This document shows, in pieces, positions 1-11,386 of a stretch of 23,608 nucleotides of DNA. The translations under genes and the position numbers were made by a program. The notes below the pieces were generated by a model that saw only the letters and a program-made list of their open reading frames with translations, was not told where the DNA came from and made no database searches. Within the stretch, counting starts at the first letter, position 1. Every line of letters starts with the position of its first letter. This DNA is from Heterostelium multicystogenum (Eukaryota; Evosea; Eumycetozoa; Acytosteliales; Acytosteliaceae), in NCBI GenBank assembly GCA_003667245.1, contig RCNN01000447.1:1-23608 (forward strand), written 5' to 3'.

Positions 1-3000
1 TGACTTGGATTTAGTTTGTTTATTAATTAATTATATAATTATATGGTTATTGGGTTACAGAACCCGCAATAAATCTCGCAAATTATAAGCAGTGGAAAAA
101 TGGTTTTTGATTTTTTTTTCATTTTAATTTATTTTTGAAGCCGACACGACATCCTTGTTTAAATTGTGACAAACGAAAATCGGGATTCAACAAAAAACAA
201 AAAAATTAACAAAAATTAAACAATAGGTTATGATCAGAATCAAAAACTTTGATTAACCGATTCATGGATGTCTTCTGTGCTGTTGGTGTTGTTTAAAACC
301 GGATTTTGCAGACACATTAATATTATTATTCGTTAATTAGAAATTTGAATATGCTGGTTGATAATGATCTCTCTCATACTATTTTATTGATAGGAAAAGT
401 CAATATTTTCGAATCGGTACGGTAATTAATAAAAAAAGCATCCTGGAATACACTGAAAGGAAAGGAAAAGAAGCCAGAGCAAGAATAAACTACACTCTAC
501 TGTAGAAAAGAATAAATTGTAAACTATTGTTGGGTCTTGTCAACTTCAATTCCAATATGTAGACATATTTAAAGTACTCCATTATATATTGAAATAAACA
601 CAAATATATAGTTGTTATTAGTATACTTTGAATAAATAATAATAAATTGTAGTTACTGATATTGTTTAATCTATGATTAAAAATACTTTTAATTAAAAAA
701 TGATTGATTTAGATGATCAACTAAATGGTATTCGCAATAAATGAATATATATGGTCAATTACCACATTTATTACTGTTACATTGTTAATAACACTAACCA
801 ATGTGATCACACACTTTCATACATATATTTTATTCAATGTTCATCGTTTTTTTTTCATATGAAACTCTTCATCAGTGATTCATCCCTTATACATAAATTT
901 AAAGTAGTATAGTCAAGTGTGGTGGGCGGGTGCAGTAGTCATTGGTATAGGTAATACAATGAACCAAACAATCAACTCTATCATTTGATATTGATTGTTT
1001 TAATTTATTTGAATTTATTAATGTCAAATGCAGAAGTAGTACTACTATTATTATTATTATACTATGACTATTGTAAACATCCATTATCAATATAATACAA
1101 TTATACTTTAAATTATTAATTGGAAATAATAATTATTATTCAATCGATTCTTATAAATAATATTTTGCAAGAGTCACTGTTAATATCGACAAATACACAA
1201 TTTATCACTTAATTAAAAGGGCTATTTTTATGAGAATCCAGAAATAATCTTGAATCAACAAACAGGCTTTGCTTGAACCAATGCACAAACAACAATAACC
1301 AACAAACGACCACGCCTAACAACAATGAACAACAAAAGGTATTATTATAGTTGCTTGGTGAGTAACACATGATAACCATTCACCAAAAGATGAAAGAAAA
1401 AAAACCTTTTTGTTTTGATTGGCATTAATGCAAAGAGACTCTTTGCTCTATTAATTGTTTTAAAATGTTTTTTATTCGTTTTATTTTTGATTTTTTTTTA
1501 ATTTTATTTAATTTTGTCCATTTCACTGAGCAAGCGTCTCCATCTCTCGAAAAAATGTTCGTGAACATTTGGAACTTAAAAATAATCCACCTCTATTATT
1601 GTTTGTGTTTATATTAAGGTAATATCTGTACAATTCTACTTATTCTTTTGAATTCCCAATCCATTCAAACCAACTTATTGTACAATAATAAGTTAAAGCG
1701 CATCAGCTCAATTTAATCCTCAATTTCTTTCTTAAAAAGAAAAAAATTTAATTTAGTCAGTGTTGATTCAGCTAAATCAAATCAACCAAAACAAACATAA
1801 TCAATTAATAATATAATAGTACAGTTGTATAGTTGTTTAATAAATTGAATAGTTTTATAAATATAATATAAGTTTAGTTTTAATTTTATTTTAATTAATA
1901 ATAGTAGTAGAGTCTAAAGTACTAGTTTATGTTGTATTTTTAGTAGTATATTTAATAGTTAAGTTTAGTTCTTAGCTTAGTTAGTTTAGTTGTAATATTA
2001 TATATAAAGTTCATTTATCAGATCTAATTTAAATTTAGGAAAAAAATAGATAGTTTTAGCTAAAATATAAAAAAAGTAAATAACAAATCTTAAATTCTCT
2101 GAATTTAAATCTCAAGTTAGACAATAGTCTAGTGACAGGATAGATAAATAGATAGACAGAAGAGACAGATAGACAACAGTGTTTGTATGAATAACAAATA
2201 ACTTTAACATCATTCTCAGACATCACGTTGTTTACAAACCTCTTAAAGTCTTTTTTCCTCACTCGATATTCCAATTACAATAATAAGATAATCATACATT
2301 AATATTGATAAACAAGATGTGGTGAACATTTGTTAACATCTATCTCATTCACATCACCGAAAATGTGTGGGAGTTTGGGCGATACTATACAGCAGTCAGT
2401 GTCAGTCAGTCGGTCGTTGTGTGGTGGTAGGAGTAGTGTAGTGGTTCACTATAATATTTTTTATTTTAATTTATCTCCCATTTACTTTAAAGAGGCAATT
2501 AATTAATATTTGGTGGAGCTAATGTATGTCCTCCCATACCACACACCCACCATCCACAACCACAATTCTCACCAACCACACTTCCGCGCCTGCCTACAAT
2601 ACAGACAGAAGCACCCAGTATCAAAAATAAAAAACATCGACGACACGACATAAATAACAGATAAGACTCTCTAACATCAAAGCCAGCAACACAACAAATA
2701 ACACTACTTTTTATTTCAACAACACAATTCCATTCTTAACAATAACAACAACATGTCTTTATATCTCGAAAACTAAAAACCTAAAAACAACAACAACAAC
2801 ACAACAAACAAACACATGCCTATTGTTAGTAAATATTGTTGGTGAAATTCAAACATTTACAGATATCCAATAGTTTTTTAGAGAATATAGTTTTTTAAGA
2901 GATTTAGTAAGGTGTCAATTTTATCCACAATTTAATTTTAAACATTGTTGTTGTTATTATTGTTGCCCCGAGACGCAAACGACAGATCGTGTCGTATTTT

Positions 3001-3692
3001 TTTATTGTATAATGATTACCATATGGAAACAACACGAAAACTAAAAAAAGAAAATAAACAAATTGAAAACAAATTAAACAATAAGATAATATATAAAACT
3101 ATATAATATCTAAGATAAGATATTAATATCTTAAAATTAATACTACAAATTCCTTCATTTCACTCTTCGTGCTATTTGAACAACATTTGCATTCATTGCT
3201 GTCCAATAAATAAATTTCACAATCTGATTTAAACCAGAAGATAAGATAAGACAGATGTTAAATTAAAATCGACCAGAGATTTACTATCAATCAATTAAAA
3301 TCTCGTCTCACTTTCAAATTTAAATAGCATCAACACACAAGCACCAACAGCCACAAAAAAATTAGCAAAAGTCACAGTTTTAAATATGCTTCTGAGTAGT
3401 TGTACATTTAATTCAAATAGTAACAGAAATAGTTATAGTAGTATTAGTAGTAGTAATAATAATAGTCTATTTAATCATTGTCGGTTTAAAATATACATCG
3501 AGTCATCACCAAGGAAATTAGACTTCTAAATTTAGTTTCCAAAATTTTATACATATTTCCATTCCATTTCCAGCTCCAGTTTTCATTAAATTATTCATTT
3601 CAATTTAATTCCTAACTAAATACTCTATCTATCTATCAATCTCCAAATCTATCCTAACTCCTTATTTAATAATAAATTAAAATAATATTAAT
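1..3692. other. AT-rich spacer, no secure gene
   Basis: About 3.7 kb of spacer with long A/T runs, TAG/AGT repeats near 3419-3470 and scattered CAA repeats. All frames are broken at short intervals. The longest ATG-initiated frames are about 60-70 codons of AT-rich, biased composition. A GC-richer, GT/CA-rich part lies at about 2360-2640. A 25-residue frame on the minus strand (240-317) reads like ordinary coding sequence but is too short to call. The right end is the 5' flank of the gene starting at 3693. Confidence 0.7.
2521..2600. promoter_or_regulatory. CA/GT-rich block, possible G-box-like sites
   Basis: In an otherwise AT-rich spacer, this block is strikingly rich in CCAC and CACC (for example ACCACACACCCACCATCCAC at 2539-2558). 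Read on the minus strand it is GTGG/GGGTG-rich. Dictyostelid developmental genes are known to carry GT-rich G-boxes bound by GBF. The resemblance is only compositional, and the nearest recognised start is over 1 kb downstream, so a regulatory role is inference. Confidence 0.2.
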
Positions 3693-6482
3693 ATGTTGCA
3701 TCATAATTACAGAAGGAAAGTTAATTTTCACTTTCAGATAGACTCTTGTACATTGTTTCATAGTGTCCAGAGTGGTGGATACTTGACAGCTGCAAGATAT
3801 ACCAGCGTTTGCTATAGTAATAGTATTAAAGGAACCAATAGTAATAGAAAACACTTTGAAAAGGATTATCCAATTGGATCATCGAGTGGACTAACCGACA
3901 GCCTCCTCCTAAACTTGTTACTTTACATGATGACCACTGTTTTCCATTCTCCCAAACCAAATAGCAATCACAAACAACACTAACACCGCTAGCAGTAGTA
4001 GCAGTAGTAGTAGTAACACACGGTAACAGCAACATCAACAATCACTCGCCCCACAACGGTGGAAAGAATCATCACTATCCCCAAATCTCACAATTCAAAG
4101 CTGGTCAACACATTATTCCAGTCCGCACGCAACAAACACCTCCACCCCCAACGCTTCGCACTCCATATCATCTCATCACCCTAACCAAGCCGAACCTGAT
4201 GAAGAAAATTTAAATATCCTCACTTTTTTCCGGTATTATCCACAAGCTTTTAATCTTTATCATCTCATTCCTTCCATTTTTCCTCATTGAAAAACTATTG
4301 ACACTCTTTGCCTGGGTACAACTTGAACTCCTCAAAGCCAAAGGCAGAAGCATCAACCCCGAACAAACCTACTCTTAATTAAAGGTAACTATCTAGTGAT
4401 GGACAGGTCCCATTCCCAGTGGAGTAGCATCTAACTCTCTTTCTTTATCCTCTAGAAAAAGAGAAAATTAAAAAAGAAGAAGCACAGCAAGTCTTTAAGT
4501 TCTTCTAAAAACAACTCACCTGCAATCAGATCAGCTGCATCTACGACTTCATTAACAGAATTACAAAAGAAAGCAGAAAACACTCAACAACAAAATATCA
4601 CAAACGATGGAGCTTCCTCCTCTTCACTCTCCCATATTGAAGAGGAGCTCGACAAAATCAACGAAGAAAAGGATGATGGACAAGGAACACTTCCTTCTCC
4701 TAGCTCAATGCCAATACTTCAGCTTACACCTGCTTCTCCTGCACCAAACTCTGTTGCCGCTGGAGAAACTGACCTTCATCATTCATCAACACCAGATACT
4801 GAGTTGAAGCTCACTGTGCCAAAGGTTCTCAACCGTGTCCACAGCAGCGCTGAGAATCTTGCTGATCATCCTGAATTACTCTTTAAAACAACAACATCTC
4901 GCTAAATGGGAACAACAACAACACCCATCACTCTCCGTCAGTGCTAATGGCCTCCTTACCATTCCAAACAGCCGTCCACGCTCCGACTCTGTCTGTGGAT
5001 TAACATCTGACCCATGCCAGGCACAACGTTCCATTTCTGAAATTCGTCGTGTCAACTCCGAAGCTGCACTTTACCAAACCTCAGAAGACCAAATGCTCTT
5101 TGAAGCAAACCTCCAAAGCCGTAAGGAGTTTGAAGATTTCCTACGGTCTGTCAAGGACATTAAAGACGTCCGTAACTGGCTCCAAAACTTTAGTGGCAGC
5201 GCACCCAGAAAGATTGCCATTGTCAAGATCAGTCTTAGAATTTCTCGAGACCCAATACGGTATCGATCAAGCTGCTGCTTCACTTTGTTTTATGTACAAG
5301 TTTGGTCTTCTTCCCATTGTTATCCACGGTGGTCTCAATGACATTGCCCGTCTCCCATGTACTCAAGTAATTGAAGAGCGTAGGGAACGTTCTGCCAAAT
5401 TGAAGGAAGCCATTAAGAAGAATGGTGTTGGTAGCTCTGTGCTCACCCCAGACAATCTGTGAGATCGAACCAATCATTGAACAACCCGACAGCGACACCC
5501 TCTCCGAAGAAGAGCTCGAGTTTGGTAAGACAGGAACCCTACCAAATGGAGGACTCACTATGAAAATCGACAGTTTTGACTACGACCTTCTCACTCAAGC
5601 ACTCGAGAAAGGTAAGATTCCAATCTGGGACTCTGTTGCCGAAACTACCGACGGTGTTGAAATTCCAATCAACTCTGATGTCACCACTTTTGAGCTCGCC
5701 AAGCGTATTCAACCATACAAGATCATTTTTGCATGCAACGATGGTGGTATCCTCGACTTTGATCACAAGGCAATCCCAACTGTTTTACCTCGACGAAGAC
5801 TACCACCGTTTGATGGAAGCTGAACACACCACTGATCGTCGTAGAGTTCAACTCAAGCAAATGAAGAGAATAGTCGATAACTTACCAGCTTCAACAACTG
5901 TTGTCGTAACATCTATTGAAAATATTACTCACCAACTTTTGTTCCCACGTCTCGCCAATGGAACTGTCATCAAGAAGTGCCAAGACAACAAGGTGTTAGT
6001 ATTCGATGTCAACACTCTTAACCAAGTCGATATGCCAAGATTGAGAATTCTCATTGAGGACAGCTTTTGGACGTGCCCTCTCAGAGGACTATTTCGAGTA
6101 CTTGAATGAGAATCTCTATAAAGCTCTATCTCTGTGTATCTGCCGATGGTCAATACAATGGATGTGCCATCGTTACTTTTAAGAAACCAGACTATATCCC
6201 CTATCTCTGCAAGTTCTGTGTACAGAAATCTGCACAAGGTCTTGGCTTGGGTGATCTCATCTGGAGAATACTACAAAGAGACATTGACAAATTATACTGG
6301 CGTTCAAGAAACAATAATCCACTCAACCCATGGTACTCCAACGTTGCCAAGGTTCATTCAGAGCTGATGAACACTTTACTGTTTTCTGGTACGGTGACGA
6401 TAAATTTGAAGATGGAAGTATGATGATCGAAGAAGCATTAAGAAAACCAATTACAGTTTTACCAATTGCATCAAAATCCTGA
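3693..6482 (+). CDS. nags: N-acetylglutamate synthase (amino-acid kinase-like + NAT domains)
   Basis: N-acetylglutamate synthase makes N-acetylglutamate from glutamate and acetyl-CoA, the first step of arginine synthesis, usually in mitochondria. The kinase-like domain (about 5140-5830) shows LEFLETQYGID, PIVIHGG and IIFACNDGG. The C-terminal NAT domain (about 6050-6470) has the acetyl-CoA loop QGLGLG and the family signature WRSRNNNPLNPWY, then FWYGDDKF. The order matches vertebrate NAGS. The N-terminal 480 or so codons are low complexity (Ser, Asn, Gln, His, Pro), with a hydrophobic stretch at about 4235-4330 (IISFLPFFLIEKLLTLFAW) and a Lys/Glu-rich stretch after it. A likely intron is 4385-4455 (gtaact..ctctag). 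The start at 3693 is the first ATG of the coding-like stretch and is tentative. At least nine frame changes occur, including extra bases in A4 4885-4888, C4 5446-5449, T4 5783-5786 and T4 6065-6068, and a missing T near 6357. Stop TGA is 6480-6482; AATAAA lies at 6559. Identity is secure from 5100 on; it is less sure that 3693-4384 belongs to this gene. Confidence 0.87.
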
Positions 6483-6832
6483 CATTTCCCAATCAACACA
6501 TTAATCATTAGACAATAACAATAATATAAAACTTTTATTTTAAATTAAAATTTATACAAATAAAAATTATATAGGCAATCAAAAATATATAAATCGCAAT
6601 ATATATATATTTGGAACATCTCAATCTTTTCAAATGAACTAGCTGATGATGTTGCTTGGACATCATTTAAATGTATCGTTTTATTAAATAATAATATTAT
6701 TATAATTAAATAATTTATGTGTATAAAATGGATTAGATATGATGCGAAATTTAAATTAATTCCAATGCGGAACAGGGCGACTGGCTGGTTGGACTTTGAA
6801 CTTGAATATGTAATTATCTATTACATATTTTA
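6483..6832. other. Convergent 3' spacer
   Basis: This 350-bp AT-rich spacer lies between the stops of the NAGS gene (+) and the VMA22-like gene (-). It holds candidate poly(A) signals for both: AATAAA at 6559-6564 on the plus strand and TTTATT at 6680-6685 (AATAAA on the minus strand). No coding sequence is seen. Confidence 0.6.
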
Positions 6833-8075
6833 TTACATTTGGCTAATTTCAAAATATCTATTTTGAATTGCGTCCATTCTTGCTAATTTATTTGAAATCT
6901 CTATGGAAAGTGTGACAGCTGTAGAAAAGAAATATGCTAAGGTTAGTAGTCTGATTATTAATTTTAACATTTCATTGGAATAGTTTTGATTGACATGCAA
7001 AGGTGTGTGGATGACATTTTTTAGTGTAATTGGCAAACTGCAATCCAAAAAATCTAAAATGTCAATGAATGGAATATTTTTGGTCTCGGTTCTTTGCTTT
7101 GTGTGAAGTGAATGCATGTGACTGTGATTGGTGAACATGAGACACATTACCTTGGTTAAATTGTGATTGCGATTGTTTGAGTGTGTTGGGTGTGAGGAAA
7201 CCAAACCAGTAAATTGGATTGGCCTTGAGAGCCTTTTTCTTTTGTCGCTTGGCACGGTTGGTGAGTGAAACCATCTTCTGGCTGACTCTATCTTTGTCAT
7301 CGTCGCTGTAGTCATCGCTGCTGTAGTCGTCATAGTCAGAGTCGTCTGATGAATGATCGTTTTGATCGCTGTTCTTTTTGCCATAGTTTCCGTTGCTTGT
7401 GAAACTCTCTGTCAAAGTGGCAGAGTCTAAAAGCTGTTCGATTCTATTCATTGACGATGATTTTTATCATGCTTGAGCCACTACTGTTGTCAGATTGTTT
7501 GGTTGTTCTTTTTCTTGTTTGGGAGTCTTCCTCTGTTTTTTTAGAGGTTCCATTGTATTGGCTAAAAGGTGATACATTATCTTCATCTTCTTCTAAAATC
7601 TCTCCTTGAGGTTGTTGATGCTTATGACTGTGATGACTTTGTTGAGTTTCCTCTTTAGTTTGGAGTGTATAACAATCTTTAGTCAAATCTATATAGCTCT
7701 CTGAATCTTTTGGTCTATTTAAAGTTTATCAATTAGAAACTACAATGGCAAAGTTTGAAGATCTATATACTTTTTAAGTAAAACTGATGACTTCATATTC
7801 TCTGGATATTGGAGTTGACCCAATGATTTTAAACCCATTGACATTCTTGATTTGCTCATTAAGAAATATCCCTAAGTACATATCGAGATGGCAAATGATA
7901 AGTATCGCTGATCTTTATCTAGATAAGCAATTATTAGATCATCCTTGAAATAACTTACAGTCTTTAATGCTTCATTTAGCTGGCTTCTTAAAAGCTGTAA
8001 TGATTGATATTCATCGAAATACTTTGCCATCAACCTCTCAAGGTCTTGTTTCTTCTTATTTGGATTCATTGACAT
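6833..8075 (-). CDS. ccdc115: V-ATPase assembly factor, VMA22/CCDC115 family
   Basis: Homologues of this protein work with VMA12/TMEM199 in the ER-Golgi to assemble the membrane sector of the V-ATPase. Four exons on the minus strand: 7959-8075, 7771-7871, 7151-7714 and 6833-6918, with GT..AG introns whose phases agree. The N-terminus is a helical region (MSMNPNKKKQDLERLMAKYF) followed by the exon-2 segment GYFLMSKSRMSMGLKSLGQL, which aligns with the human CCDC115 segment of the same place. The C-terminal signature NPIYWFGFLTPNTLKQSQ matches the family's NWFG..P..LR.AQ motif, and the last exon gives the closing helix. The middle is an acidic, Ser/Asp-rich linker (about 7260-7380), making the protein about 288 residues against about 180 in human. 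One extra base in the A5 run (plus-strand T5 7461-7465) breaks the frame; removing it makes exon 3 fit both splice phases exactly. Divergent from the LAMTOR3-like gene. Confidence 0.85.
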
Positions 8076-8462
8076 CTCTTATCTACTACTCTAACAACTA
8101 ACTAACTTCTAGTTTACTTCTAACAATCTAAAACCTAAATTCCAACAATCCTATCTGTATACTAATTGCAACAGAGATAATAGCAGAACAAAAACAACAA
8201 CAATTAAGTCAAACAAAACTTTGCAAACGTGGAATGGAATAGGATGTTATTAATAATGTTTGAAAGATATTGTACCCTATTCCTCCTCTGATTTTTATTG
8301 CAATAGGTCACCAGGTAAGTGCGTCAGCCCCATTAAAAAAATGAAAAAATTTCACTAAATAAAAATAATTAATTACTTTGTTAGAGGTTGTTCGATCATT
8401 AGAATAGAACTACTATAATCTTTTTCCTTCTAGATTATTATACATACTATATACATTGGAAA
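8076..8462. promoter_or_regulatory. Shared divergent promoter region (VMA22-like / LAMTOR3-like)
   Basis: 387 bp separate the two start codons, so both genes must be driven from here. The left half is less AT-rich and holds CACCAG followed by gtaagtgcgtcag at 8308-8326, which could be the donor of a 5'-UTR intron of the plus-strand gene. The right half has A-rich runs typical of dictyostelid leaders just before the ATG at 8463. No specific factor site is recognised. Confidence 0.55.
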
Positions 8463-9479
8463 ATGAGTGTAAGAATCTATAAACTACATCTACTCAATAA
8501 CAATCAAGCATAATCAAAATCAAAAGTCAAAGTCAATCGTAATAATAATAATAATAATACATGCAGGATAACTTTGATATCTTTTTGTTTGACGACTTGA
8601 TAATTATCAACCAACCATCTAAACAACCAACCAAACAACCAACCAACTAAACAACAAATCTATGCATTACTTTGCTTTGTTTTGACTTGGGCTATGTTTG
8701 TTATGGGTCAGCAATTAAAGTAGCAATTAAACTAACAAAACCTTGCTTTCTATCTCAACTATGCATTTATTCTTATCTAGGACTTAAATACTTTTTGTTC
8801 AAAACTTATTAATAGGTAGGTCTAGTTTCATCTTGAATTAGAGTTAACTTGGCATAGCGTACAGTTATTAACATTGATTTTAGATTCCCAGGCACTTCAG
8901 TTGTAGTTGCTGATAGAGATGGTTTCATTTTAGCCAAAGGTATTGATATATATGGACAATAGATGATATAGTCGATGATACAGATAGAACACAATATTAA
9001 TATCACATATAAATTTTAAAATAGCAATTGATATGAACACTATGGAAGAAAAAGCAATTGAAAATTCTCTTTTATCAACATTCTCATTGGCAACTGACCA
9101 AGTAAGTCTGACATACAAACCAACCAACCAACCAACCAACTTTTCGACAACAATTAATAGTTCTTATACTATAACAAGTAGTATATTGATGAGCTTTCAT
9201 TGTGTTAATTGGATTTATACTTAACTAACACAATACTTTAATTATTATTCATTTGAATTATATGAACTCTAATTATAGGCTAGTAAATTAAGAGCAGGTA
9301 AAAATAAGAGTATTGTTAGTTATTTCGATGATAAAGTAGTATTCCACCTCAATGTTAATAATGTAATTGTTTCTATTTTGGGAGACTCTGACATGAATGT
9401 CGGTGTATTGTTGGGTGCTCAAGATGAAATCGTTCGTTCTCTGACTGCCTTATCAAATTCAATTCAAAGATGTTCATGA
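8463..9479 (+). CDS. lamtor3: Ragulator subunit LAMTOR3 (MP1) homologue
   Basis: LAMTOR3 is a roadblock/LC7-fold subunit of the lysosomal Ragulator complex; it pairs with LAMTOR2, anchors Rag GTPases for TORC1 signalling and scaffolds MAPK. Five exons: 8463-8468, 8781-8815, 8884-8939, 9025-9101 and 9279-9479. All introns are GT..AG and all phases agree, giving exactly 124 residues, the same length as human LAMTOR3. Diagnostic segments are VVVADRDGFILAK (human VVSDRDGVPVIKV), LLSTFSLATDQASKL (human FLSTFALATDQGSKL) and GKNKSIVSYF (human SKNKSIICYY). Exon 1 encodes only Met-Ser; it was chosen because ATGAGT is followed directly by gtaag and joins in phase to DLNTF, matching the family's N-terminus. 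This is the only gene in the window that needs no frame correction. AATAAA occurs at 9500 and 9522. The first exon is the least certain part. Confidence 0.9.
8609..8657 (+). repeat. CCAA/CAAC microsatellite in LAMTOR3 intron 1
   Basis: An imperfect run of AACC and AAAC units inside the 312-nt first intron. A cleaner run of the same unit lies in intron 4. Such tracts are common in dictyostelid noncoding DNA. Confidence 0.7.
9118..9140 (+). repeat. (AACC)n microsatellite in LAMTOR3 intron 4
   Basis: Nearly six perfect AACC units just after the donor of intron 4 (9102-9278). It shares its unit with the tract in intron 1. Confidence 0.8.
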
Positions 9480-9574
9480 TATGTAATTGAATATTGTAGA
9501 ATAAACCAAATATTAATAGAAAATAAAACATACCTAAACAAAACACTAAATCTTTTTATCCAATTCTATACTAT

Positions 9575-9763
9575 CTACTTCAAGTAGTAGTAGTTGGTAT
9601 CATTGAGACCCTCAATATGCGTCACTAGTAAAGTCGATGAATAGTAATAATCATCATATGAAGCAATACAAGCTGCAGCAGACCAGAACAATGAATTGAA
9701 GAGGAATCCATAAGATTGACTTTTAAAGATGAGATCTAGAGATGCTCTTGTGTAGACCGCGAT
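9575..9763 (-). pseudogene. Coding-like fragment, unidentified
   Basis: An open stretch of 62 codons with no ATG, ending in TAG at 9575-9577. The predicted peptide has ordinary composition (for example SYGFLFNSLFWSAAACIASY, then HIEGLNDTNYYYLK). An acceptor-like ctctag precedes ATCTCATC on the minus strand, so it could be a last exon, but no upstream exons are recognised. Not matched to any family I know. It could be a gene relic, the 3' exon of a missed gene, or chance. Confidence 0.2.
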
Positions 9764-9822
9764 TCATTCACTCATTGGTCGATGTAAGTTAAAAAATAAA
9801 CATTCCCATCTAGAAATTAGAG

Positions 9823-9936
9823 ATGGCACCATTTAGAAGTCAATTTCGATGTGGATGGTACATCAATCACACTTCTAAGGAGGAATTGTATTTGGAGATC
9901 GAGCATGAGCTTATATATCATGTGCTCACACGATGA
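9823..9936 (+). pseudogene. Short coding-like frame (37 codons), unidentified
   Basis: Starts at an ATG and ends at tandem TGA codons. The peptide begins MAPFRSQFRCGWYINHTSKE and continues with an acidic helix-like stretch. A gtaagt..ctag pair directly upstream (9784-9813) is only 30 nt apart, too short for a normal intron. No family recognised. It may belong with the scraps at 10006-10375 as remains of one gene. Confidence 0.2.
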
Positions 9937-10005
9937 TGAGGTCGAATAATATATTATTAATATACTTAATTAATTACTTTGAAATGCAAAAGTAACCAAT
10001 GATTA

Positions 10006-10375
10006 TTACGAATAATCACAGATCAGTGCGGTGCTCCAGCCAGAAACGCCATATTCGAAATTAGTAGCTAAATAGATACCAAAAAACGTTTTGGGAATGA
10101 ACTGACACCTGTTGTTTGGTATTCAACAACAAGACAACCCAGCAATCTAACGTATGTCCCGACACTAAGAGTCGTAGATTGGATGGCTACCGTTGGTTAT
10201 CAATCCAAATGAGGTGTCAAAGAGAGATTTAAATTGGCAACCATTTTTAATCGTAGATCTTTGTCCTCATTTGGCAAATAAGTTTTCTCGAACACTAGGT
10301 TTTTTCCTTCAAAAAATGACTGGTACGCTCCTGCGTATTATCATAAAAATGAAAAATACCAACACAAAGTCATGA
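10006..10375 (+). pseudogene. Decayed or error-broken coding region, unidentified
   Basis: One frame reads coding-like from about 10006 to 10212 with an in-frame TAA at 10069-10071 (peptides DQCGAPARNAIFEISS before it and KRFGNELTPVVWYSTTRQ after it). The sense then continues, one frame shifted, in a frame ending at 10375 (NEVSKRDLNWQPFLIVDLCP). Base composition is closer to the genes than to the spacers. No family recognised. A relic of a gene or mobile element is as likely as a live gene with sequence errors. Confidence 0.28.
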
Positions 10376-11386
10376 ATTTTTTGGTGTCAAAAATTCAAAA
10401 AATCCAAAGTTTTCTGATATTAGTTGCAACTACATGTTTGTTGGACTATGCACCTTTGATTTGAAACTATGGCGTAATGGTTTACAGTGCAAATTAGTTG
10501 AAAAAACTATCATACTTGTTAAAATATTTTATAATTTAAATAATTTATATAAAATTATTTATTTTGTTGTTTTAAAGATTAAGACTCCACCTGTTGGGAT
10601 CAATAAAAACCCTTGTTTTTGAGACTCACCTATTTATTAAAAGTCCCTTCTTTCAATCAATCACTCACTGTCCAGATTTCAAAATTCCGAACACTTACAT
10701 TTCCAATTTCTACCAGCTTCATACATCACATCCAATCTATCCTAACATTAAATATTTGTATTATAAACTAGCTCTGTAGAAAAAATTGGAAATAATCTAT
10801 CATCATCATAATCAGAAAACACTTAAAATTACCAATTTATACCATTACAACAATAGTCTTCATCAGCAGACATTAAATTTAATTAATTAATTTCAAATAA
10901 TTATATCATCTATACAAATTTAATTTGACAATATCTGTCAAGACCCCTTTATGTTGCAAATCTTTTCATACATAAATTTATATAAAATCAACTCCATCAC
11001 CACTTAAAGCAATTATCCATATCCCTGATTAAAATTAATAATAATAATAATAATTAGAATAACTCATTCCTAAAATATTAAATGGTATGTACTTCTACTA
11101 TTCATCATCATCTTACTTCTTTGAATTCTTTCTTCTTTCTCAATCCTTCACTATTAATCTCTTCTCCTTTGTTTGTTTGTTCCATTGATCTTATTTTAAT
11201 TACTTTGTTAAAATATATTATGGTTAATTATTCTACCCGTTCCTTTTTTGCCTGAAGTCTGTTTGTCAATCATCATCATCATCATTCACTCTTTATTTGT
11301 GTGTGTCTTTAAAGATAAACTCATTAAGTGAAAAACGATCATCAGATTGTACAGTTTTATTTAATTTTTCTTTTTGTTTGTGGTAG

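Noticed and set aside
899..1090. 63-codon minus-strand frame rich in Ile and Leu
   Set aside because: The hydrophobic run is a translated TTA/TAT repeat in AT-rich spacer; no splice sites or family features.
5049..5283. Overlapping frames on both strands inside NAGS
   Set aside because: Shadows of the NAGS reading frame; the conserved kinase-like and NAT motifs lie in the plus-strand frames described.
4600..6482. First thought: AMP deaminase
   Set aside because: The kinase-like domain plus QGLGLG and WRSRNNNPLNPWY identify NAGS; deaminase metal-binding motifs are absent.
8561..8647. ATG frame of 28 codons in LAMTOR3 intron 1
   Set aside because: Its second half is a translated CCAA repeat, and it is not needed for the LAMTOR3 frame.
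9740..9800. tRNA-like impression around GTAGACCGCGATTCATTC
   Set aside because: No B-box (GGTTCRANNCC) and no pairing acceptor stem on either strand.
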